In this document: in pieces, positions 56,201 through 64,000 of the stretch
Numbering within the stretch: position 1 is the stretch's first letter
How the letters are laid out: each line of letters starts with the position of its first letter
NCBI RefSeq assembly: GCF_000340215.1
Contig: NW_006921541.1
Coordinates: 3,404,354 to 3,468,353 of the forward strand
DNA length: 64,000 bases
Direction of reading: 5' to 3'
Source: Pseudocercospora fijiensis CIRAD86
Lineage: Eukaryota; Ascomycota; Dothideomycetes; Mycosphaerellales; Mycosphaerellaceae
The notes under the pieces: model-generated
Databases searched by the model: none
What the model was told of the DNA's origin: nothing
Seen by the model: only the letters and a program-made list of their open reading frames with translations
Position numbers and translations under genes: made by a program

Positions 56201-56695
56201 ATGACTGCCTTGGCGAAAGCTGCTTGTGCTGAGATTTCAGAACAACAGCTGAGCCTCGAACCAGCGAGCTTGTTCTCGTCTCCTTTGAGCGACTTCGACT
56301 TCGTCCTCCACCTCAATCCAACTTTCGTTGCTGGCAAGAGTCGAAGATCATCGAAACCCGCTCCGACCTTCAAGAATTTGGAGCTCGACACGATTGCGGA
56401 CACTGACCTTGTCGGCTTCGATCCTGTGAGGTCTTTCTTGGAGGAGCTGGAGTCCGTTTATGGATCTGCGATTTTATTCTTCTATGGCGCCAGCGAGAGA
56501 AGCGTCATTACTGGACTATGGAGTCCTCTGACAGCGAGGAGAAGCTGGAAGGTCAATCTCGTTTACTCTACGATCCCTGTTAAGAGCGAAAGCGAGGATG
56601 CAGATGTGCAAGCGAGCCTGAATAAAAACTCTATATTGGCGGAAATCGCCAGGCTTGGTGGGGATATGGTCGAGAAGGTTGAGGTTGTGAAGTAG
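53207..56695 (+). CDS. UTP22: U3 snoRNP protein Utp22 (Nrap family)
   Basis: 1162 residues, intronless. The start is ATG 53207 (MAPPASKRRKTDHVSSSDED); the frame opens earlier only through TTG inside the foldback end. The acidic/basic N-terminus (about 1-120) is nuclear-type. The Nrap domain follows, with FAYAKPSIINVVGSFALKTS and ADVDMIVVMPSSIF (about 190-220), a degenerate nucleotidyltransferase GS/DxD site, then HNLLYRTSEWSYRRIRSE, FRKFWGEKAELRRFKDGSIL and FVLHLNPTFVAG. Length equals fungal Utp22 (about 1100-1240). It acts in the UTP-C module of the small-subunit processome in the nucleolus for 18S rRNA maturation. The start codon lies only 146 bp from the AT-rich element. Confidence 0.96.
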   Translation: MAPPASKRRKTDHVSSSDEDDDASFASFSDDAGEGAEDGVDGVDGAELGEDEETGDAEESGEGSDGEVSDGVDDKEERGATIATLKTPSAASDSRRKADRASQAGASVYANGSYKSNVFKLQVDELLTHIRPRQGQREGNAEAALHKFKKTIEQIPPRARSPLQDAERDLIKEKVAIPFPEPRPPKDAKYKFAYAKPSIINVVGSFALKTSLRSRDRADVDMIVVMPSSIFEDKDYLNYRYVYKRAYYLACIAAGLQRAHKDEYQIRFKLLHNDPLKPILAVSPAEKSEDVLPADKWSVNIIPCVGEAQFSVEKLRPEKNCVRVVSGDEADKQPSTPFYNSSLRADMLMLEYLKLLHGASRRCDAFKDACLLGSTWLRQRNFASTSEKGGFGNFEWNAFMALCLQGGGANDKPLLSDGYSSYQLFKATLHLLAMKDLIKNPLRIGSASDSPNLSGPVAWDAQRRHNLLYRTSEWSYRRIRSEARATLTTLGDQMHDGFEATFILRLSEPLYSSDYTVQIPERLLLRSTQSSDHDSQQHLQMLYDVLRKGLGDRIAGITIETDAVAPWHVGSSRPKAALKGLVTVGLIVNPDTVRRTVDHGPSAEQKVESAAFRKFWGEKAELRRFKDGSILESLVWSSPQASGHSVLEQVVRFLLGHHFGAVTLDDVRFFGDDFNKLVRGGSDIKSFEPLMARYKQFENDIRDLHDLPLSIRQIMPASGQLCYSSIRPPANGHGSPVPADVTIQFEGSGRWPDDLVAIQRTKIAFLLKINDMLSESVDGITTRIGLENEGQDTLNQAFLDITYEQDATFRLRIYHDREQTLLERQLKSKTTDPKTRGIAAIGLARYKREYVKAPAQTQAITRLCTRFPALSGAIRLAKKWFASHLLTNHIPEQFIELLVVRTFTQPSPWQTPSSVQTGFLRTLFWISRWDWRADPLIVDLSASGDLKQADIQAIRTNFEAWRKLDPAMNRVALFAASNLDHEGTTWTDGTPAKVVAGRMTALAKAACAEISEQQLSLEPASLFSSPLSDFDFVLHLNPTFVAGKSRRSSKPAPTFKNLELDTIADTDLVGFDPVRSFLEELESVYGSAILFFYGASERSVITGLWSPLTARRSWKVNLVYSTIPVKSESEDADVQASLNKNSILAEIARLGGDMVEKVEVVK

Positions 56696-57075
56696 TGAAG
56701 CATATGTAATGTGGATGTTACTACAAGGCCATGTGTTGATAGGCTACTATGAGCACTCGATCCTCTCTATTCTTATCACACATACCGTTGGAGCATCGTA
56801 ACCTCGGCTCAGTGTGTATACAGGTTGTAATTCATGGGCGGCTGACTGATAGAATAGCAGATCACAAAAGTCTCAACCACCTTGTAAATAATGTAAGAAC
56901 ATCATCAGCAAAAAAAAAATCTTCTCCAAAAAACAACCAGTAATTGGATTTTCTGTGTACATCCTATATATCTAAATCAAACAAAAGTCCCAAAAAGATT
57001 TTTTGAGCATATTCTATAGAATCGAAAAAACCCCTTCTCCGTACGCTGTGCTCCCCCCATTGAAGTTTATCCGTT
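56696..57075. other. 3' region of UTP22; no gene seen
   Basis: AT-rich, with poly-A-like runs (for example 56911-56920). The short open frame 56749-56943 has no motif. Confidence 0.6.
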
Positions 57076-57279
57076 TTAAACCCTCATCAACTCACAAGCC
57101 CCATAAGTGATGGAGACACCCTTCTTCGCCTGAAGCTCACAAGCCCCGTAAGTGATGGAGACACCCTTCTTCGCCTGAAGCTCGCAAGCTCCATAGGTGA
57201 TGGAAACACCCTTCTTAGCCTGGAGCGTGCACATCATGACAGCGAGTTGCTTGTCGGTCCATTTGTGGAGAGGAGCCAT
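57076..57279 (-). CDS. Small ORF with triplicated 15-residue repeat
   Basis: 67 codons from ATG 57279: MAPLHKWTDKQLAVMMCT, then three near-identical copies of LQAKKGVSITYGACE, then LMRV and TAA. The 45-bp repeat is at about 57090-57225. A DKQLAVMM-type start resembles small fungal nuclear or unknown proteins, but I recognise no family. Each repeat contains a potential GTGAG donor, so a spliced form is possible. The upstream leader (57280-57420) is long and G/T-rich. Confidence 0.5.
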   Translation of the reverse strand: MAPLHKWTDKQLAVMMCTLQAKKGVSITYGACELQAKKGVSITYGACELQAKKGVSITYGACELMRV

Positions 57280-57836
57280 TTTGATTGATTGGGTTGGGTT
57301 GGGTTGGTTTGGTTTGAAAATGAGTGTGGTTGGTTGATTGAATGAGTGTGTGTTGTGATGAACAGATCTTGTTTTTTTTTTCGAAGTGGGTGGTGGTGGT
57401 GGTGTTATTTGTATTGTTTTCTGAAGGGTCTGGAACGATGACGACGGAATTGGAAGAGATATATGATGAAATTAAGGGTTTGAGGGGCTGTGCTGCGTGT
57501 TAGTATTGTTGTTGGTGGCCAACGAGGGGTGGGGGTTGGGGATTGTTCTTGGTGGCTTTGTTTGGATTTCTTGGAAGGGTGTGGGAAAACGGTCAGGAGT
57601 GTTGGTGCAGTCTTTGTGATTCATGGAGCAGCTGTTACTTGGGACAAAGGGTTGGGATAAATTTGTTCATATTGTTCATGCTCTCTTGCTTGGGTATCGC
57701 GGAATCTAGTCTACCTTCGACTCTCTAGGCGTGGATCGTGTTACCATTAATGGTTCATGTCAATGGCAGATGTAATTTAGTGGCAGTGGTGCTCGTTTCA
57801 CTCATGTGCGGACAACATGACGATGGCGACAACTCG
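57280..57836. other. G/T-rich leader region; no gene seen
   Basis: Low-complexity TTGGG/TTGGT tracts near 57287-57320, a T-run at 57370-57380 and GGTGGT repeats at 57389-57402. The open frames 57543-57728 and 57738-57935 have no motif. Probably leader of the small ORF and 3' end of OTU1. Confidence 0.55.
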
Positions 57837-58904
57837 CTAGTCATTCTCGCCGAAATCGCCATGTCCAGTGCTTTCCGCATGCTGCAAGGCCCACTTCTCA
57901 CCATTGCCCTTCTGCCCGCATTGATTGCATTTTAGCGAGAAGCCTTGGGTGTCCGTATAGTAGTGCCGACTTTGAAGGATTTTGCAGAGCTCGACTGCTG
58001 CTTGCAGTGCTCCACCATCAATCTCCTCGCCGTCCATTTGTAGCACATCGAATACTTTTCGGTCGAACTCCGGCTCCGCTCCGCTGAAGGGCGCTACAGC
58101 ACAGACATCGTAGTGTATGCCGGAGTACACCAAAATGCAGCGCGTCGCTTGTCCCTCGTTGAATCTGTCGACTCTGCAGTCCTGTACGTTGATGCTGCAT
58201 ATCTCAATGCCGAAATGCTGGCTCAGGATAGAAAGTTCGATTCCACCTCCCCATGCATCTTCGCGCTGAATCCATCGGCAGTAGTCATCTGGCTCCTTTT
58301 CGAGCATGTCTTTGGTGAAGAAGTCTTTCTCATGCTGAATCTTCTCCGCGACGATCGAACGAAGCTCATTCATCGTATCTATTCCCGGAAGCACAGCCGA
58401 AGAAAGAGCGCGGAACATGCAGCTATTGTCATCTGGCATTACGCGAAGGATCATGACGCCCTCCAACTGTGAGACAGGAACTTCTGGCGGATCACTCTCG
58501 ACATCTCCTTTTGGCTTTCGGGCAAGACTAAGTGGTTTATCTGGAAAGTCCCCGGCCTTGTGTTGTGGCGGTGATATGAGCTCTCGCGGTGGGAGTGCTT
58601 TGACGGTCTCTGGTGCTCGGGTTGATCCGGCCAAAGGCTCCGATAGTTTTGACTGGACGTTGAGAGGAGACACGATCAACTGCTCGCCGTTGAGCTTGAC
58701 CGGGAGATCTGAAAGCTTGGTCTCGGCACTTATCGACTCAGTGTTGAGAGGTTGAGGCGGAAAGCCATACTTGATGTCGAAATCTGCAACGCCCGTCTTT
58801 TCTGATATTTCGCGTTTCAGATGGCCATATGTTGCATTGCTGTCTATCGAAATGGTCGCCGTGCCTTGCGGTCCTCTCGCCCGCAGGCGTATTGTGCCGG
58901 ACAT
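57837..58904 (-). CDS. OTU1: Ubiquitin thioesterase OTU1 (YOD1-type)
   Basis: 355 residues, intronless, ATG 58904. Residues 1-80 form a ubiquitin-like/UBX-like domain (IRLRARGPQGTATISI) that in this family binds Cdc48/p97. The OTU domain begins near 147 with catalytic PDDNSCMFRAL (Asp159, Cys162) and His264 in YSGIHYDVCAV. A C-terminal C2H2 finger uses Cys326, Cys329, His342 and His348 (CNQCGQKGNGEKWALQHAES). The length and three-domain order match yeast Otu1. It trims ubiquitin chains on Cdc48 clients. It is divergent to the RSC gene with 482 bp between starts. Confidence 0.97.
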   Translation of the reverse strand: MSGTIRLRARGPQGTATISIDSNATYGHLKREISEKTGVADFDIKYGFPPQPLNTESISAETKLSDLPVKLNGEQLIVSPLNVQSKLSEPLAGSTRAPETVKALPPRELISPPQHKAGDFPDKPLSLARKPKGDVESDPPEVPVSQLEGVMILRVMPDDNSCMFRALSSAVLPGIDTMNELRSIVAEKIQHEKDFFTKDMLEKEPDDYCRWIQREDAWGGGIELSILSQHFGIEICSINVQDCRVDRFNEGQATRCILVYSGIHYDVCAVAPFSGAEPEFDRKVFDVLQMDGEEIDGGALQAAVELCKILQSRHYYTDTQGFSLKCNQCGQKGNGEKWALQHAESTGHGDFGEND

Positions 58905-59386
58905 GCCCTCTCAGCAGATTTTGGGTTTGGAATGTAGAAGGCAGTGAAAGTCAGGTGTCGTGATAGGAGACGGGTTATATGAGAGAGGCCAGATGTTTTC
59001 AGTTGCGCTCAGATGTGTCGTGTCGTGTCGTGGCGAGAATGGCAGGTGTCCACGTATGGTCGTTTGCCTTCGAGAAGATGCTGTCTGCTGACCAATCCTC
59101 GCTGCGTAGATCTGCCTGTTAGTTAGGCAGTGTTTGCTTGATCGAGCTGAGACATAGACGATCTATTGTACGTGATGTCAAGTGTGGAAGTTGCATCACA
59201 AGCCGGAGCCCGAGTGATGAACAAGTGAATGGCTTGGCAGGCACGGACAGAGTTCGGCCGAAGATTTGCCGGGCCGTCGCGTCCTCCAAACTCGAGCATA
59301 CCAGGTGTCGCGACGGTATGCTATGCTTATGCTTCTACACATCCGGATATCGATCATACCGTACACCCCGCCCTCCCCACGCCGCC
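58905..59386. promoter_or_regulatory. Shared promoter of OTU1 and RSC1/2-like gene
   Basis: 482 bp between divergent ATGs. A tandem tgtcgtgtcgtg run lies at 59018-59031. The sequence before the RSC ATG is pyrimidine-rich and ends gccgccATGg, a strong initiation context. Confidence 0.6.
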
Positions 59387-61981
59387 ATGGCATCGGCAAA
59401 GAGCCCCAGTTCGACGCCTGTCCCGACCACCGAGCATGCGAGCGAGTCTCAGATCCCAGATGCAGAATGGACGGCCATGTTGAAAGTGCTAAATGCCATC
59501 TACGACTACCGCACGGAAGATGGCTTCGATCCGAGCAAGCTGTTCCAGCGCAAAGTCAACAAGCGCGCTATTCCCGAATACTACGATACCATCAAAGAGC
59601 CCATGGCCCTGTCTGTCATCAAGCAGAAGATCCAGCGCAAGGAATACCAGAACTTCTCCGAATTCGTACGCGATTTTGCTCTGATCCCACACAATGCGCA
59701 AGTCTTCAACGTACCGGATAGTGGTGCATTCCAGGATGCGCTTGTGATTAAGGAACAGTTGGAGAAGCAGCTGCAGATGCTGGTCACTCAGGGTCTGATC
59801 ACTCAGGAAGTTGCGACTCTGCCAGATTTGGGCGAGATTCCAACATACGAGAATGTGCCGCTAGCCGAGCCCGCAGAGGCTGATGCGCAAGATGAGGATT
59901 CCTCAGACGAAGACGCAGAGGATGATGACGACGACGATGGGGACGAGGACGAGGATGGCAGGAAGAAGAAGCGACGAGGGCCTAGGACGTCCACGTCAAC
60001 ATCGAAACGAGACGCCGGGGACGATGCGGATGGGAAGCGTGCGCGGGGGAGACCGCCTAAGCTGCTGACTCCAATGGAAGCGCGCATGCAAACCATTCTC
60101 AAAGGCATTCGAAAGGCAAAGAACAAGGCCAATCAGGTCATGATCAAGCATTTTGATCGGCTGCCGGACAAAACGGTCATGCCCGAGTACTATGCAGAAA
60201 TCAAAAACCCGATGGCATATGATCAGCTGAAGCGCAAGGTGAAGAGGAAGAAGTACAAGACATTGGAGGACTTCATGGCAGACATCAATCTCATGTTCAA
60301 CAACGCCAAGCAGTACAACCAGGACGATTCTCCCATCTACAAAGATGCCGTGGCTTTACAGGTCGAAGCTGGGAAGCTATACGATCAAGAGAGAGCAAAG
60401 CCTGATGATGCATTTGCCGACGACGAGGGCAAGGTCCCATTACCAAATGGTATCCTGCACAATGGCGAACTGTACAAGGTCGGCGACTGGGTCCACATCC
60501 AAAATCCTAATGATCTCACGAAGCCCATTCCCGCCCAGATCTATCGCACGTATAAAGCTCCAGGCGGACAGAGCATGGTTAATGTCTGCTGGTACTATCG
60601 ACCTGAGCAGACCGTGCACCGATTCGACAAGCACTTCTTTCCGAACGAGTTGGTGAAGACAGGGAGATATCGAGATCATACGATGGAGGAGGTCGAGGGC
60701 AAGTGCTTCATCATGTTTTACACGCGCTACTTCAAGGGTCGGCCGCGCAATATCGCCGAAGGTACTGAGATCTACGTGTGTCAGTCACGATACAACGAAA
60801 CACTTCACCAATTCAACACCATCAAGACGTGGGCCAGCTGCTTACCTGACGAAGTTCGCGACAAGGACTACGAGATGGACCTGTTCGACCACCCACGCAA
60901 GATGAAGAAGCATCCTTCACCTATCGCTTATCTCATCAAAGACGAGCAAACGGAGACTGATGAGCTCCCGAAGCCTCAATGGGGCGCAGAAGGCGCGCCA
61001 CCAAAGGTTGGGGCCGTGCATAGACGACCTCGAAATGAAAAGGACTCGCCGCCCCCGGAACCGACACCTCCGCCGCCACCCAAAATGCCGACTCCACCAC
61101 CACGTCAAATTCCTCCAACTCCTCAACATTCATACACACCTGCAATGGCGCAACAGCCTCAAGCCTCGCGCCCTCAGCCGGTGCCAAATGTATCGATGCA
61201 GAACTACACCCCAGCTCGACCGCAGCAATGGCCAGCGCCCGCCGCACCCTCACCCGCGCCTCAGCGACCCCCATCAGCAACTCCGGTGAGCTATGCGCCA
61301 GCAACTCCTCAGCAGGCGTCTGCAGCCGCCATACCTCCGCGTCCAATTCCACAAGTTCACCCATCATACCAGCAGACCCCACAAGGAATTCCGCCACCAC
61401 CATCGGCAACGGGCTACCCACCACGTCCGCCAACCGCCAACTATCGTGAGCCACCACCTGTCGAGGTCTATACGCTGCCTGACGCTGCCAACTTGTCAAT
61501 CCCACCAGAAGTGCGCGAGCAGTATCAGCGTGATGAGTTCGGACGCGTGCTATTCTTCACTGTTCCGCCCGTCACTGTCGAGCCGCCGGCAAACGTCCCA
61601 AGAGGCCACAGCATTCGCTATCTAGCCGAAAAGGCACGCCGCGCCGAGCTGATCGAGAAGCGCAAGAAGGAACGCGAGGCTCAGAAGGAGGTCGAAGAGC
61701 GCGTCGCCAAGAAAGCTCGTACCGAGGAGACTCAGAAGATGGCCACCACTGTTGAGGAAATGAAGCACAAGGCACTTCAAGTTCTCGACAAGCAGCTTGC
61801 CACTTCTTTGGTCGGCGAAATCGGCGAGCAGGAACTGAACATCATCAGCGCAGCTCAGAAGGCAGAACTTGAGAGGAAGAAGGCGCAGGAGGAGAACAAA
61901 GAGAAGAGGACGGCAATGAGAAGCATCAAGCTTGGCAGCGATTTCTTTGCGGATGACTGGGACTCTAGACTTGTTCAGTAG
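59387..61981 (+). CDS. RSC1: RSC complex subunit Rsc1/Rsc2-type (double bromodomain, BAH)
   Basis: 864 residues from ATG 59387 (MASAKSPSSTPVPTTEHASE). Upstream frame exists only from a TTG. Bromodomain 1 at about 25-130 (IPEYYDTIKEPMALSVI), acidic stretch 165-195, AT-hook RARGRPPKL near 219, bromodomain 2 at about 233-338 (MPEYYAEIKNPMAYDQL and MFNNAKQYNQDDSPIYKDAV), BAH domain at about 358-490 (YKVGDWVHIQNPND, VCWYYRPEQTVHR, FFPNELVKTGRYRDH). Then a Pro/Gln-rich linker 550-700 and a charged coiled C-terminus. This order is diagnostic of yeast Rsc1/Rsc2/Rsc4-related remodeller subunits that read acetylated histones. RSC1 and RSC2 cannot be told apart here. Confidence 0.95.
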   Translation: MASAKSPSSTPVPTTEHASESQIPDAEWTAMLKVLNAIYDYRTEDGFDPSKLFQRKVNKRAIPEYYDTIKEPMALSVIKQKIQRKEYQNFSEFVRDFALIPHNAQVFNVPDSGAFQDALVIKEQLEKQLQMLVTQGLITQEVATLPDLGEIPTYENVPLAEPAEADAQDEDSSDEDAEDDDDDDGDEDEDGRKKKRRGPRTSTSTSKRDAGDDADGKRARGRPPKLLTPMEARMQTILKGIRKAKNKANQVMIKHFDRLPDKTVMPEYYAEIKNPMAYDQLKRKVKRKKYKTLEDFMADINLMFNNAKQYNQDDSPIYKDAVALQVEAGKLYDQERAKPDDAFADDEGKVPLPNGILHNGELYKVGDWVHIQNPNDLTKPIPAQIYRTYKAPGGQSMVNVCWYYRPEQTVHRFDKHFFPNELVKTGRYRDHTMEEVEGKCFIMFYTRYFKGRPRNIAEGTEIYVCQSRYNETLHQFNTIKTWASCLPDEVRDKDYEMDLFDHPRKMKKHPSPIAYLIKDEQTETDELPKPQWGAEGAPPKVGAVHRRPRNEKDSPPPEPTPPPPPKMPTPPPRQIPPTPQHSYTPAMAQQPQASRPQPVPNVSMQNYTPARPQQWPAPAAPSPAPQRPPSATPVSYAPATPQQASAAAIPPRPIPQVHPSYQQTPQGIPPPPSATGYPPRPPTANYREPPPVEVYTLPDAANLSIPPEVREQYQRDEFGRVLFFTVPPVTVEPPANVPRGHSIRYLAEKARRAELIEKRKKEREAQKEVEERVAKKARTEETQKMATTVEEMKHKALQVLDKQLATSLVGEIGEQELNIISAAQKAELERKKAQEENKEKRTAMRSIKLGSDFFADDWDSRLVQ

Positions 61982-62309
61982 ATATCCAGTCTGCTGTCAT
62001 TTCCTGTGCAAGGCCTTGGAGGATGGATGAGGGCATCGACTTTGGGACGGCGTGCACTTGGACGAGCAAAGGCTTAGAGGTTTCGTGTGGTCTTGGCGTT
62101 ATACAGTACTCCCTTGCAGCCAAAGCGTGTATTATAACTCGATACCCATCATGAGAATGACTTTTGACCTCAGCCGCTCATCAGAGCAGGTTTGCGAAAT
62201 GCTTTGCCCTATCAGCACCAAGTATCAGTTATCTCCCGCGAGCTTCCGACTTTTCATTGTTAAAACACAATAGGACACTTCGAAAGACAACGCGTCCCTC
62301 ATGAGCTCA
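61982..62309. other. 3' region of RSC gene; no gene seen
   Basis: The open frame 62052-62273 has no motif. Confidence 0.55.
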
Positions 62310-63690
62310 TCAGGCCTGCCACCGCTTGATGAAGGCAGTACCCAAATCCGCCTGCTCAAACGGCACTCGCGCGATGCTAAGGTTGCTGAATTCGACAGCG
62401 ACAGCCATCAAGCCGGTCAACTCCAATGCTTGAATCCTCATCAGCGCGTTCATAATACCGAGCCAGTGAAGCCTTTGTGATCTCGAGAGCAAGTGCGATG
62501 GGCGCTGCAGCTCGAAGTGCGGCGAGAGGTGATGGAGCTGAAAGAGAGAAGATCGGGGGAGCGTCACTTGGAAACATGGACAGCAGGAGAAGAGTTCGAG
62601 CATTTGGGAAACAAATAGTGAAAGATGACGGCAATTGAGGACAAAGGCTCATAGCTTGATGTGACTATGGAGAACCCCTTCGTACCATTGAGCTTTCCCT
62701 TCGCCATACACTTGACTCAGCCTTGTCGCCCATGCCAGTTGACCCTGCTTTCCCCGCTCGTTGCTTGCCTTCCAAACTCTCCCTTCGCGCCATCTGCTAC
62801 CTTGAAGCCGTCTTGTCGCGCTGAAAGAGTCGGTACCGTTGAGACCTTAATCACTGAGAGTTGAGATGGGAAAAGGTAATCATCGTTGAGCGTTCGAAGT
62901 TGGTTCAAGAGGAAGCCGGCAAACACTGTATCTTCGCGCCTGCTGAGAACTCTGTAGACCCAATGCTGCAGCCATGATTCGCCTGCCTTCTCATTTCCCA
63001 CCAAAGCGCTGAAGAAGTCGATGGTGGTGGTGGTGGCTGGGAGGCGCGAGGTAATCAAGAAGCTGAGAGTTGTTGTTCGCTGACTTCGATGGGTGATGTG
63101 ACAGAGCAACGTCATGAATCTTTCGCAAAGCCGTACAGAAGTTGTCAAGGGTGGCGGCGGCGTACCGACAGCTGTGTTGACGATGAAGAACAGTCTTGAC
63201 TCTCAAGTGACCTCGCCAAGGAGAACGAGCGCTGGGACTTGCGCAGCAAACTGTTGAGTTGATGCTGGTAGCTCGTTCTGGGTGCAGTGCATGGCTTGAA
63301 TGTGAGATGACTTGAATGAGGCTGAAGTGTCGGCAGTCGCTGGGCTTGCAGATACAATTGCCGAAGAAATGGTCGCTCTGAGGACGGTGAAGTGAAGTGA
63401 ACTTGAGCTGGCTTCGCATATGTGTGTCCGAGCAAGTCATGCTGTGGCGTTTTTTTTTTTTGGTTTTTTGCGGTGGTCTCATGCTAGGATGACGGTGGAG
63501 ATGGTGACGCGCGCCATAATGTTGAGAGCAATGCGAAGCTCAAGCTGGCGGAATGCGCGAACTAAGCAAGGCGTACATGTCAGCGTTTATTAATGAAGTG
63601 CGTCGACTATCAAAGTTAGACTTACCTTGGTAGCTTGCGTGATGCAGAGGCGGCCAGCAAGAGAGAAGAAGTGGACGGTGGTGGTTGTCA
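62310..63690 (-). CDS. Candidate multi-exon minus-strand gene (unresolved)
   Basis: Several protein-like minus-strand segments suggest one spliced gene. A possible first exon at 63690-63625 starts MTTTTVHFFSLAGRLCITQA and ends at a good GTAAGT donor. A middle segment near 63030-62860 reads TIDFFSALVGNEKAGESWLQ and VFAGFLLNQLRTLNDDYLFP. A last segment reads MRIQALELTGLMAVAVEF and FEQADLGTAFIKRWQA to TGA at 62310. I could not set the joins, and some segments may be chance frames. No family recognised. The poly-A/T runs near 63449-63470 argue against one continuous coding sequence. Confidence 0.3.
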
Positions 63691-63708
63691 TGTCTGTACC
63701 GTCGATGT

Positions 63709-63895
63709 GTCTCGTGCTGGAGGTCTGTCACTTAGACGACAGACGCGACTCCACGAGAGATTGTCGAATGGTGATGTCTCGTGCTGGAGGTCTGTCACTT
63801 GATGGCGGACGCGACTCCACGAGAGATTGTCGAATGGTGATGTCTCGTGCTGGAGGTCTGTCACTTGAATGGCAGACGCGACTCCACGAGCCTTG
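63709..63895. repeat. 66-67-bp tandem repeat, nearly three units
   Basis: Units begin gtctcgtgctggaggtctgt at 63709, 63776 and 63842. The third is incomplete. Each carries gcgactccacgag. No coding frame. Confidence 0.9.
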
Positions 63896-64000
63896 TCGAC
63901 AAGGACTTATCTCTCCCGTCGCAATGGCAGGGAGATTGCCTTTGATATCATTGTTGCTTGAAAGGAATGATAAGAAGAGGGGGGGGGGGGGGCGGGGCGG
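63896..64000. other. Window end with G homopolymer
   Basis: A run of 14 G (63979-63992) followed by cggggcgg. It may be a genuine simple repeat or a sequence-quality artefact. Confidence 0.5.

Noticed and set aside
57287..57320. Tandem TTGGG resembling telomere repeat
   Set aside because: Not the fungal TTAGGG unit, short, and located in a gene leader. Treated as low complexity.
1..64000. CRISPR arrays, operons, bacterial-type promoters
   Set aside because: The window is eukaryotic. The repeats found are LTRs, TIRs and minisatellites, none with CRISPR spacing.

Overview
The window is nuclear DNA of a filamentous ascomycete, most likely a dothideomycete. The signs are short 50-80 nt GT-AG introns, housekeeping genes with fungal architecture (RPS26, cystathionine gamma-synthase, UTP22, OTU1, RSC1/2), 2EXR-type genes, and transposons mutated in the manner of RIP (CA to TA and TG to TA, so Gln and Trp codons became TAG or TAA). 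The species cannot be named from sequence alone.

Left of about 37.7 kb is a transposon block. It starts with a minus-strand Copia gag remnant (1-1160). Then comes a three-level nest whose boundaries can be read to the base. A chromodomain Gypsy element (1789-37641, 309-bp LTRs, TSD atcta) was entered by a very large hAT-type element (6970-34803, 20-bp perfect TIRs, 8-bp TSD aaagaaga). That element was in turn entered by a 14-kb Gypsy element (20652-34642, 188-bp LTRs, TSD ttgct). The hAT landed inside the chromodomain codons of the outer Gypsy. It has two left ends in tandem, 3.9 kb apart, but only one right end.

The main discovery candidate is the cargo of the hAT element. Downstream of its transposase, and still inside its TIRs, are two decayed but clear histone H3 genes: one CENP-A/CenH3-like (16556-17287) and one close to canonical H3 with a splice-ready intron (18956-19697). 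With them are at least three ORFs I do not recognise. Several inferred introns of this element carry clustered GCCGGC-core repeats, and the same motif is scattered over the whole hAT-derived DNA. The 14-kb Gypsy also carries an extra ORF of about 1500 codons after its integrase and chromodomain. The outer Gypsy carries an antisense ORF with a membrane-like segment.

From 37.7 kb to the end, gene-rich DNA of normal composition holds: a CBS/PB1 membrane protein and RPS26 (divergent pair), a 2EXR gene, a second hAT insertion (44417-48116), a frameshifted 2EXR relative, cystathionine gamma-synthase, a 1.3-kb AT-rich foldback element occupying the shared promoter of cystathionine gamma-synthase and UTP22, UTP22 itself, a small ORF with a triplicated 45-bp repeat, OTU1 and an RSC1/RSC2-type chromatin remodeller (divergent pair), and an unresolved minus-strand candidate gene. 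The housekeeping genes serve ribosome biogenesis, methionine synthesis, ubiquitin editing and chromatin remodelling. They form no pathway cluster.
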